This document shows positions 32,770-39,077 of a stretch of 64,000 bases of DNA, in pieces (position 1 is the stretch's first letter; the number at the start of each line of letters is the position of its first letter). The position numbers were made by a program, and so were the translations under genes. The notes below the pieces were generated by a model. The model saw only the letters and a program-made list of their open reading frames with translations. It did not search any database and was not told the origin of the DNA. Source of the DNA: Amycolatopsis tolypomycina (lineage in GTDB: Bacteria; Actinomycetota; Actinomycetes; Mycobacteriales; Pseudonocardiaceae); contig NZ_FNSO01000003.1 of the NCBI RefSeq assembly GCF_900105945.1, positions 964,543 to 1,028,542 on the forward strand. The letters are read 5' to 3'.

Positions 32770-33017
32770 CAGCGGATCTCCTTCCGGTGCCGGGTCGGGA
32801 CGCGGCTGTTGCTCTGGGGTCGGTCGGCGCGTTCGGCGGTGGCCTGCACCGGCCCGGCAGGCGAGGCCGGTGCCACGACGGTCAGGTAAACGCGGCCGAG
32901 CTTCGACGCGCCTCGGTTGCGGTAGAAGCCGCTGGCTTCCTGGACGTCGAGCACGGTGGTGATGACCGCGACTGCTGCGGCGATCTCGGCCTCGGTGCCC
33001 TCGACACGGATGCGCAT
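32769..33017 (-). CDS. Small conserved hypothetical protein
   Basis: 82 residues, coupled on both sides by TGATG overlaps. MRIRVEGTEAEIAAAVAVI, then a segment with SGFYRNRGASKLGRVYLTV, resembles DUF3970-type proteins found on actinomycete plasmids and phages. The function is unknown; a small alpha-beta fold is likely, with a polar, probably disordered C-terminus. Confidence 0.65.
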   Translation of the reverse strand: MRIRVEGTEAEIAAAVAVITTVLDVQEASGFYRNRGASKLGRVYLTVVAPASPAGPVQATAERADRPQSNSRVPTRHRKEIR

Positions 33018-33382
33018 CAGGCGGTCACCTTTCCGGCGCGGCGGTCGATGGCCTCGATCCAGCAGACCGCGGTGGCGGCGATCTGCACCAGCTCGGCCCG
33101 CAGCGCGGCGGGGTCGTCATCGGCCAGCCCCTCGTAGACCTCCTCGCGCAGGATGTGCAGCCAGGTGAGGCGCCCTTCGGCGCGAGCCAGCTCGGTGGCG
33201 AACCGGGCGGTGTGGGCGGCGTCGGCGGCGCGGCGCGACAGGCCGGTCAGCGCGACGTCGGGGCCGGTGCCGTCGGGGTGGTTCTGCTCGCCCCACTGGG
33301 TGTCCTGCCGGGTGCGTTCGGCGGCGACCTCGGCCAGCACGGTGAACGTGGGGTGCGCGGCGACGGGGTGGGTGGTAGTCAT
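33017..33382 (-). CDS. MazG-like / phage-type NTP pyrophosphohydrolase-like protein
   Basis: ATG 33382 gives 121 residues. The order VLAEVAAERTRQDTQWGEQN, then LHILREEVYEGLADDD, then RAELVQIAATAVCWIEAIDR is the helical pattern with EE..E and the E..Q metal-binding positions seen in phage MazG-like proteins. These may hydrolyse nucleotide triphosphates, but activity is rarely shown. An upstream GTG (33412) is possible but adds only a basic stretch. Confidence 0.65.
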   Translation of the reverse strand: MTTTHPVAAHPTFTVLAEVAAERTRQDTQWGEQNHPDGTGPDVALTGLSRRAADAAHTARFATELARAEGRLTWLHILREEVYEGLADDDPAALRAELVQIAATAVCWIEAIDRRAGKVTA

Positions 33383-33416
33383 GGCGCGGGCTCGCTTTCG
33401 GGAGGCGGGCACGGGA

Positions 33417-33445
33417 AGGGCCGGGCACGCGCGGTGCCCGGCCCT
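33417..33445 (-). terminator. Hairpin between transcription units
   Basis: Perfect 12-bp stem AGGGCCGGGCAC/GTGCCCGGCCCT with a 5-base loop, 19 bases after the stop of the gene ending at 33464; no T-run. Confidence 0.6.
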
Positions 33446-33463
33446 CTCTGGTGTCCTTAGTGG

Positions 33464-34246
33464 TCAGTGGTGCTGGTCGGTGCAGGTGGAGCAGACCCAG
33501 TGCTGGGGGTCGTGTTCGCGCCAGCCGACGGCGCGGGCGTCGCGCTCGATCGCGTTCCGCCCGGCGACGTGCGGCGTGGTGTAGGCGTCCCAGCCGTCGA
33601 AGAACCAGGCGTGCCTGTCGCGGCACGACGGGGCCGCGCACCGCAGGGCCCAGCCCGGCGAGGTGGTGTCCCGGCGGATCTGCGCGTCCCCGTCGCCGGG
33701 CCCGGCGCACTCGGCCATGGCGGCGGCATCGGCGTAGGTGTCGAACCCGCCGGGGTCGGGCTTGCCGTCCTGCCAGATTCGCCACTGGGGTGGCCAGGGC
33801 ACCCACGAGGTGCGGGCGTACACCAGCGGCCGGTGTTCGTGGCGCGCGTCCTGCAGGTCGGTGATCAGCGCGAGGTACGTCCGCTGCGTGGCCGGGTCGT
33901 CGGCGATGACCGCGCCGGGGCGGTCCCAGTCGATCCCGGCCTGCTCGTACCACTGCGCCACCTCGCGGGCGTAGGCGATCGGCGCGGCCGGGCAGACGCA
34001 CAGCCCGGACGCGGCGTGCACGAGACGCCAGTTCCCGGTGTAGCGCAACGGCTCGCCGGTCACGTGCGGAACCAGCAGCACCCCGGGGATCGCGGTGGTT
34101 TCCCCGGCGACCGGCTGCGTGCCCACGGTCATGGCGAGGCTCACGGTGGTGAGGGTGGTCTGCTCGGGCGGGACCGGGGTGCGCGGGTACCTGCGCCACC
34201 GCTCGGGGATCTGCTGGTCCTCGGGCGGGGTGAGGGTGCGGGTCAT
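33464..34246 (-). CDS. Hypothetical protein with C-terminal zinc-ribbon-like motif
   Basis: 260 residues from ATG 34246, which overlaps the preceding stop in TGATG. The N-terminus is Pro/Thr-rich, a middle segment (about 85-160) includes APIAYAREVAQWYEQAGIDW, and the C-terminus has Cys-based elements (CAAPSC, then HWVCSTCTDQHH) that could bind zinc. I do not recognise the family; similar small-ligand or DNA-binding accessory proteins are frequent on AICEs. Confidence 0.6.
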   Translation of the reverse strand: MTRTLTPPEDQQIPERWRRYPRTPVPPEQTTLTTVSLAMTVGTQPVAGETTAIPGVLLVPHVTGEPLRYTGNWRLVHAASGLCVCPAAPIAYAREVAQWYEQAGIDWDRPGAVIADDPATQRTYLALITDLQDARHEHRPLVYARTSWVPWPPQWRIWQDGKPDPGGFDTYADAAAMAECAGPGDGDAQIRRDTTSPGWALRCAAPSCRDRHAWFFDGWDAYTTPHVAGRNAIERDARAVGWREHDPQHWVCSTCTDQHH

Positions 34247-34536
34247 CACGCGGCCTCGCTTCCGGCTTCGTAGAGGTTCCAGCAGTCCGCGCAGTCGCAC
34301 AGCCGTCCCAGCCCGGGGCCGTCGACGGTGCCGGGCTCGATCACGACCGGGTCGGGCTCGGCCTGCGCGGTCGGGCTGGCGGCGTGCCAGGTCGGGATGA
34401 CCTCCGGTGCCTGCAGGTCTGCGTCCGCGCAGTCGCAGCCGGAGGCGAGGCAGGGGCGGGTGTCGTCGGTGAGCGGGTGTTCGCGGTGGTGGCTGTCGAG
34501 GTGGGTGCAGGCGCAGCGGTGGACGATGGCGGCCAT
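34246..34536 (-). CDS. Small Cys/His-rich protein, possible zinc binder
   Basis: 96 residues from ATG 34536, coupled to both neighbours by TGATG. Seven Cys and several His residues occur in CACTHLDSHHREHP, CLASGCDC and LCDCADCW. The pattern suggests one or two metal sites; no known domain is recognised. A longer frame to 34944 is a shadow of the kinase-like gene. Confidence 0.6.
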   Translation of the reverse strand: MAAIVHRCACTHLDSHHREHPLTDDTRPCLASGCDCADADLQAPEVIPTWHAASPTAQAEPDPVVIEPGTVDGPGLGRLCDCADCWNLYEAGSEAA

Positions 34537-35069
34537 CAGGGTGTCCTTCCGTGGTGTCGACGGTGCAGGTACGGCGGCAGGGACAGGAAGTGCAGGGTGT
34601 GCCAGCCCTCGCGGTGCAAGCCCGGCAGCGCGTCGGTGATCGCGGCGTGCATGGCCCACACGACCGGGTCCGGGACCCGCCGGGCCATGCCGCACACGGC
34701 GCAGATCCGGCCGTCGCGGCCGCCGTTGCGGGCCAGCACGGTCAGCAGCGGCGGCAGCACCACCAGCCCGACCGTGGCCGCGTCGAACTCGGCCGCGAGG
34801 TCGAGCAGGTGCGCACGGAACCGGGGCAGGTAGTTGGTGACGTCCCACACGACCGTCCCGCCCGCGGCGAGCACCGCCCGGGTGTCGGCGGTGCCGTCGG
34901 CGACGGCGGCGGCGTTCACCGACGGGTCGGCCGAGCACCCGCACGGCGAAAGCGCGGAGCGGCGTTCGTCGAGGGAGATCACCGTGGCTCCGGGCGGGGC
35001 GTGCTGGTGGCGCCAGGTGGTTTTCCCGGCGCCGGCCGGGCCGATGGTGGCGTACAGGGTGGGCCTCAC
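34536..35069 (-). CDS. P-loop kinase, polynucleotide-kinase-like
   Basis: 177 residues. Walker A GPAGAGKTTW is at residues 10-19, followed by VISLDERRSAL, a lid-like Arg segment, and VVWDVTNYLPRFRAHLLDLA, the order of the AAA_33/polynucleotide 5'-kinase group (compare D-x-T-N in T4 PNK-like enzymes). A Cys pair (CAVC) lies near 135. It may phosphorylate nucleic-acid ends or a small substrate. Its stop overlaps the next start (TGATG), and its own start overlaps the phosphatase gene (ATGA). Confidence 0.72.
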   Translation of the reverse strand: MRPTLYATIGPAGAGKTTWRHQHAPPGATVISLDERRSALSPCGCSADPSVNAAAVADGTADTRAVLAAGGTVVWDVTNYLPRFRAHLLDLAAEFDAATVGLVVLPPLLTVLARNGGRDGRICAVCGMARRVPDPVVWAMHAAITDALPGLHREGWHTLHFLSLPPYLHRRHHGRTP

Positions 35070-35827
35070 GCGGCCTGCCTGCGCGGCAGGGCGATCACGG
35101 CCGCGGTCGCGTTATCCGAGGCCGGGTTGTGCTTGCCGGCCTCGTACAACACGGCGACCTCCACCAGGACGTCGGCGAGTCTCTGCGGGTCGTCGTGGAA
35201 CACCCGCACCAGCTCCTCGATCTGTCCGGTCGCGAGTGGCTTGTGGACGCCGTCGCTGGTCACGATGATCAGCTCGACGTCCGCGTCCTCGCCGCGCAGC
35301 GGGGTCCACGACATCGTCGACACGGTCGCGAACTTCAGCCCGTTGAGCACGTAGTCGGCCAGGACTTCCGTTGCAGCCCCGACCCGTTCCAGCGCCTCGC
35401 GGTCGGCGTCGGTGAGGCCGGGGTTGTCGAGCATGTGCCGGATGTGCTCCCCGGCGGTCTGGTCGACCGTCCAGCGGCGCAGCCCGGCGGTGGCCGAGTA
35501 GGTCCAGACCGCGGCGTCGCCGACGTGGGCGATCTCGATCTGCCCGTTCACGACCGAGGCGACCGCGGCGACCGCGTTGGGGCCGCCGGGGTAGTCGGGC
35601 ATCGTGTCCGCGGCCGCCATCAGCCCGGCCTGTGCTCCACGGTGGGCCGCCACGGTCGCGGCTGTTCCGGCGGCCAGCTGCGCCGCGGCGCACGTGCGCA
35701 GTTCGGACCCGATGCCGTCGACGACCGCGGCGGCGGTGCCGAGCGAGGTGGTGACGACGGTTGCGGCGTCGGCGTTGGCGGGGCGGCCACCGACGTGGGT
35801 GGCCGTGGCGACGGTGAGCATGGTCAT
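35066..35827 (-). CDS. PP2C-like protein phosphatase
   Basis: 253 residues. The metal-binding pattern of PPM/PP2C enzymes is complete: R..N.D (GGRPANADAA), AVVDGIGS, IAHVGDAAVWTY, LIIVTSDGVHKPL and a final SDNATAAVI. It is therefore probably an active soluble Ser/Thr phosphatase. On the element it overlaps a P-loop kinase gene by 4 bases. Whether it acts on host or element proteins is unknown. ATG 35821, two codons further in, is an alternative start. Confidence 0.82.
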   Translation of the reverse strand: MTMLTVATATHVGGRPANADAATVVTTSLGTAAAVVDGIGSELRTCAAAQLAAGTAATVAAHRGAQAGLMAAADTMPDYPGGPNAVAAVASVVNGQIEIAHVGDAAVWTYSATAGLRRWTVDQTAGEHIRHMLDNPGLTDADREALERVGAATEVLADYVLNGLKFATVSTMSWTPLRGEDADVELIIVTSDGVHKPLATGQIEELVRVFHDDPQRLADVLVEVAVLYEAGKHNPASDNATAAVIALPRRQAA

Positions 35828-35867
35828 GAGATGGCTCGCTTTCCGTTGGTGTGCAGACGGTTGGTCC

Positions 35868-36800
35868 TCAGGCGGCGCGGCGGGTGCCCTGCCGCGGGGT
35901 GATCCGCCGGGGGTTGCCCTCCCCAGCCGCGAGTGCCGTCTCGATCACCCCGTCGTCCTTGACGGCGGAGTCGGGGGTGTTCCAGGCCGCGACCGCGGCC
36001 CGTAGCTCGGCCCGCGCGTAGTCCTTGTCCAGCAGCCGCGCCCCGACCAGCTGACCGAGGGCATAGGCAGCGGTCGAGAGGGCTTTGTTCCGCTGCCCTG
36101 ACGGGGCCGCCGCGACCCGGTCGCACTCGGCCCGCACCGCTTTCGCTGCGTACGCACTCGGGGCGGCTACGGCCTTCTCGGTTCGCCCCGAGTTGCCCGC
36201 AGGCGGGAGTTTGACGCTGGCCTGGATCAGCCACCCCGGCAGCGGCGGGCCGTCGGTGTCGTCGAGCAGCTCGTAGGCCCCGTCCTCGCGGACACTGCCG
36301 GGGGCGAGGGCGTAGCCGCCCCAGCCGCGGGTGTCCACATGCCCCGCGATCCACTTGACGGTCGAGCCGAGCCGCACCCCGGGCGGCACCGGGTACCACA
36401 GCTGGCGCCCGCCGCTGGGGGTCGAGGTGGTCCACGTGTACGGCAGCGGCCCGCCCCGCACCGCGGCGAGGGCTTGCAGCTCTTCCCAGCCGTCGGGGCC
36501 GGCCGGTTCGTCGGGCTTGCGGACGTCGCAGTCGATGACGTGCCAGCCGGACTTGCCCGGGAACACCGCGACGTTGTACGGGGCCGTCGCCCACACCCGC
36601 GTGATCGTCTCCGGGTCGGTGGTGGCCAGCGACTCCGGCGTCACGTGCTCCGCCGCGCACGGGCCCCGGCCGGGGCAGGTGTCCTTGCGGTGCCAGGCGG
36701 GCGGCCACTTGCGGTTCGGCATGATCGGGAACACCGCCCACCCTCTGCCAGCCATGGCCAGCGCGACCCGTTCCAGTGCGGCGCGTTGGGCATCGCTCAT
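35868..36800 (-). CDS. Bifunctional primase-polymerase (Prim-Pol) replication protein
   Basis: ATG 36800 follows AAAGGAGATCGACGC. The 310 residues match the Prim-Pol N-terminal domain of AICE RepPP proteins: MAGRGWAVFPIMPNRKWPP, then VFPGKSGWHVIDCDVRKP (catalytic D-x-D) and YTWTTSTPSGGRQLWYPVP (His position replaced by Arg-Gln). A helical C-terminus follows. No helicase domain is fused, so it probably works with the ATPase at 29557. It would start element replication after excision. A start overlap (ATGA) links it to the preceding small gene. Confidence 0.85.
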   Translation of the reverse strand: MSDAQRAALERVALAMAGRGWAVFPIMPNRKWPPAWHRKDTCPGRGPCAAEHVTPESLATTDPETITRVWATAPYNVAVFPGKSGWHVIDCDVRKPDEPAGPDGWEELQALAAVRGGPLPYTWTTSTPSGGRQLWYPVPPGVRLGSTVKWIAGHVDTRGWGGYALAPGSVREDGAYELLDDTDGPPLPGWLIQASVKLPPAGNSGRTEKAVAAPSAYAAKAVRAECDRVAAAPSGQRNKALSTAAYALGQLVGARLLDKDYARAELRAAVAAWNTPDSAVKDDGVIETALAAGEGNPRRITPRQGTRRAA

Positions 36801-37096
36801 GCGTCGATCTCCTTTCGCCAGTCGGGCCGGGGGTCCCAGGCCGCGACGTCGTGCAGGTGCACCCGAAACGCCCGCGCCAGCGCCTCGGCCAGCCGGTCCA
36901 CATCGGACGGCGGCTCTTTCGCGGCGCGCAGCAGCCGCACCAGGGCGGGGCAGGTGGCCGAGGCGTAGAACTCGCGGGCGTTCCACGCCCCGGCCACCGT
37001 CCGCCCGGCGCGGCGGGCGGTGGTGGTGTCGGCGCCGGTGTGCTCGGTCAGCCACGCGGCGACCTCGGCCGCGCTGTACTTCTCCTTGCCCGCCAC
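36797..37096 (-). CDS. Small hypothetical protein
   Basis: 99 residues from GTG 37096, overlapping the Prim-Pol start by 4 bases. The helical N-terminus (KEKYSAAEVAAWLTEHTGAD) and basic middle part could form a DNA-binding fold, but no family is recognised. It is cotranscribed with Prim-Pol and may be an accessory replication protein. Confidence 0.6.
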   Translation of the reverse strand: MAGKEKYSAAEVAAWLTEHTGADTTTARRAGRTVAGAWNAREFYASATCPALVRLLRAAKEPPSDVDRLAEALARAFRVHLHDVAAWDPRPDWRKEIDA

Positions 37097-37112
37097 CGCC
37101 GATCACCCCGGC

Positions 37113-37742
37113 CTACGTGCCGTGCGGACCGGCGGGGCGGCGAAAGGCGGTGGTCCAGCCGGTGAGCCAGTTGTGGATGACGAACCGGTCCTGGCGCAGG
37201 TCGTGGGCGATCGCGGCGAGGGTGGGCATCTGGTCGAAGTCGGTGAAGGCCAGCACGCCCGGTTCGTGGTAGACCTGCGCGGGGCCGTCGGGCTGCGGCC
37301 GGGCGGAGATCAGCTCGGCCGGCCAGCCGCACCACACCTGACCCTTGCTCAGCACCCGGTTGATGACCTCATCCGGCGAGTGCACCCGGGCGGCAGGGTC
37401 GTAGCCCTCGCGCAGCCCGAGCGCCAGCAGCATGCACGAGCGGGCGTCCTGGCCCCGGCTGAGCCAGGTGCCGCGGGCGGCGAGTGCGGCGGCGGCGCGT
37501 TCGCAGTCGGCGATGCCCGGGGTGCCGTGGGTGCGGCTGGGGTCGCGCACCAGCAGCAGCGACGAGGTGATCCCGTTGGTGCTGCGGGCGTAGGCGGTCA
37601 GCGGGACGCCGGTGTCCTGCGACACCGCCGCGATCTCCTCGACCACGTCGGCGATCGGGAAGAACGGCTCTGCGCTGAGCAGCTCGTGCACCCACACCCC
37701 GGGTGCGTTGACGGCTACGACGTAGGGGCTGGCGAACGTCAC
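37113..37742 (-). CDS. Hypothetical protein (209 aa)
   Basis: GTG 37742 follows AAAGGGGAGAAC and overlaps the preceding stop in a GTGA. The N-terminus (TFASPYVVAVNAPGVWVHEL) and the C-terminal half (VLAFTDFDQMPTLAAIAHDL, then FVIHNWLTGWTTAF) are well-formed alpha-beta sequence without a known motif. The family is not recognised. It occurs before the replication genes in a continuous set of overlapping genes. Confidence 0.6.
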   Translation of the reverse strand: MTFASPYVVAVNAPGVWVHELLSAEPFFPIADVVEEIAAVSQDTGVPLTAYARSTNGITSSLLLVRDPSRTHGTPGIADCERAAAALAARGTWLSRGQDARSCMLLALGLREGYDPAARVHSPDEVINRVLSKGQVWCGWPAELISARPQPDGPAQVYHEPGVLAFTDFDQMPTLAAIAHDLRQDRFVIHNWLTGWTTAFRRPAGPHGT

Positions 37743-37843
37743 TTGTTCTCCCCTTTCTGCGCGGCTTCCCGCTGCTGGCGTTCGATCTCTTCCTGCTGAC
37801 GCTGCAGCTCGCGGTGCCAGGCACCCGAGTCGTTGGTGGTCAT
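37739..37843 (-). CDS. Very small charged helical protein (34 aa)
   Basis: ATG 37843 to TGA 37739, overlapping the genes on both sides by 4 bases. Residues 10-30 (RELQRQQEEIERQQREAAQK) form a highly charged helix or coiled coil. The double overlap and the ribosome site for the next gene inside it support a real gene, but it is at the limit of detection. Confidence 0.45.
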   Translation of the reverse strand: MTTNDSGAWHRELQRQQEEIERQQREAAQKGENK

Positions 37844-38214
37844 GCCGCCACCGCCAGCACAGGCAGCAGCGCGGCGTGGGTGCCGGCCGCGGATCGCGCG
37901 GCGGCCTGGTCGACGGCGCGCCAGATGACAACCGGGAACGCGCCGTCCTCGCCGGGGGCGGCCAGGCGCGTGGGTGCGCCGTCGCGGCCGGGGTGGGTGT
38001 AGGCGAACCAGCGCAGCCGGAACACCGCCGCGTCGGCCCGGTCCGGGACCAGCCCGCCGGGCGCGGCGGCGCGGATCAGGCCGAGCGCGGCCGCGGGGCG
38101 GGTGACCCCGACGGCGAGCACGGCACCGTCCGGCGCGGTGAGCACGGCCGGGGCGCGCACCCCGAGGCAGGCGTAGGCGTCGGTGCCCGACAGGTCGGGC
38201 GGAGGCAGGAACAT
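37840..38214 (-). CDS. Hypothetical protein (124 aa)
   Basis: ATG 38214 follows AAAGGAGCTTCGCC. The product has an Ala/Val-rich core (GAVLAVGVTRPAAALGLIRA) and a middle segment FRLRWFAYTHPGRDGAPTRL; no domain is recognised. It is the first gene of an operon running toward Prim-Pol. In copy 2 the same gene is broken by several indels (63227-63594). Confidence 0.6.
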   Translation of the reverse strand: MFLPPPDLSGTDAYACLGVRAPAVLTAPDGAVLAVGVTRPAAALGLIRAAAPGGLVPDRADAAVFRLRWFAYTHPGRDGAPTRLAAPGEDGAFPVVIWRAVDQAAARSAAGTHAALLPVLAVAA

Positions 38215-38308
38215 GGCGAAGCTCCTTTGCAGTCAACGAAGTGGGGCCGCCGGGCCGCGCGGGGCAATCAGGTGGCCGGCCGCGCAGCCCGGCGAAGACA
38301 GCGGCAGC

Positions 38309-38347
38309 GCCGGGCCCTGCCGGGCCGACACCCCGGCAGGGCCCGGC
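38309..38347 (-). terminator. Long perfect hairpin after the HExGH gene
   Basis: 16-bp arms GCCGGGCCCTGCCGGG and its exact complement with a 7-base loop, 2 bases beyond the stop of the gene ending at 38350. Confidence 0.75.
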
Positions 38348-38349
38348 GG

Positions 38350-38835
38350 CTAGTTGAAGTGGCTGCCCGGGAGACGGCCGGTGCGCACCAGCTCGCGGGT
38401 GTAGCGCTGGATCCGGGACCAGTTGGCGCGCATCAGCTTCTGCGCTTCCCGCTCGTACCAGCCATCGGAGTGGGAGCCGTAGCGCTTCATCCGGCGGAAC
38501 TCGGCCCAGTCCGCGCGGGATCCGTCCTTGGCCCAGGAGAGCGCGGTGGAGCGGGGCATGCCGTGGTGGCGGCGCACCCATTCCGCGGCCGCCGCCCAGC
38601 CGGCCAGCGTCATCACCAGGGCGCCGTCGACCTTGTGCAGGTCGGCGAGGTCGATGTCGGCGTGGGAGCACTCCCCGCGGCCGCCGGCCAGCCGCACGTG
38701 CTGGACCTCGATTCCGGCGGCGGCGCAGCCGATCGCGTGACCGACCTCGTGCGCGGCGAGGGTGAGCGTGGCTTCCTGCTCGCGCTGCTGGCGTTCGGCC
38801 CGCTGTTCGCGGGTGGCCGAGCTGAACAAGCCCAT
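38350..38835 (-). CDS. M41-like (FtsH-type) HExGH metalloprotease-domain protein
   Basis: ATG 38835 follows TTTGGAGGTTGTC; 161 residues. ATLTLAAHEVGHAIGCAAAG carries the zinc-protease HExxH signature with the extra Gly-His of the FtsH peptidase family. A second acidic cluster (ADIDLADLHKVDGALVM) could supply the third ligand. There is no AAA+ domain or membrane anchor, so it is a free-standing peptidase-like domain of a kind often found on AICEs. It lies directly downstream of the candidate clt region and the translocase gene. Confidence 0.72.
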   Translation of the reverse strand: MGLFSSATREQRAERQQREQEATLTLAAHEVGHAIGCAAAGIEVQHVRLAGGRGECSHADIDLADLHKVDGALVMTLAGWAAAAEWVRRHHGMPRSTALSWAKDGSRADWAEFRRMKRYGSHSDGWYEREAQKLMRANWSRIQRYTRELVRTGRLPGSHFN

Positions 38836-38896
38836 GACAACCTCCAAAATATGACTCACAGTGACGATCGGTGGGTGCGGCGGACCGCGGGATCGG

Positions 38897-39076
38897 AAGG
38901 GAACGGGCGAGGGAATCCGAGGTTGGGAAGGGAAAATTCCCTGTCCGGCACCCGCTGGGCGTTCCCTATGGCTGATCAGCGCGGATGCGCTCGAAGGGAA
39001 CGAGGGAAGCGAGGGAATTCGCCCGCCCGGCACCCCCGCTGGGAGCGGGGTGCCGGGAGTGCGGGGCGATTCCCTC
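38897..39076. repeat. Nine AGGGAA hexamers plus a long hairpin: candidate clt (transfer) locus
   Basis: AGGGAA is found forward at 38898, 38910, 38929, 38995, 39003 and 39012 and inverted (TTCCCT) at 38937, 38962 and 39070, several as GAGGGAA. A stem CCCGGCACCCC.GCT/AGCGGGGTGCCGGG spans 39026-39057. The 242-base gap lies directly 3' of the TraB/FtsK-type gene. In Streptomyces conjugative plasmids the clt site, made of short TraB-recognition repeats, lies in that place. The function is inferred. Confidence 0.55.
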
Positions 39077-39077
39077 C

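Noticed and set aside
31165..32889. Long plus-strand frame opposite the methyltransferase
   Set aside because: The methyltransferase on the minus strand has all its motifs; the opposite frame has none and no ribosome site.
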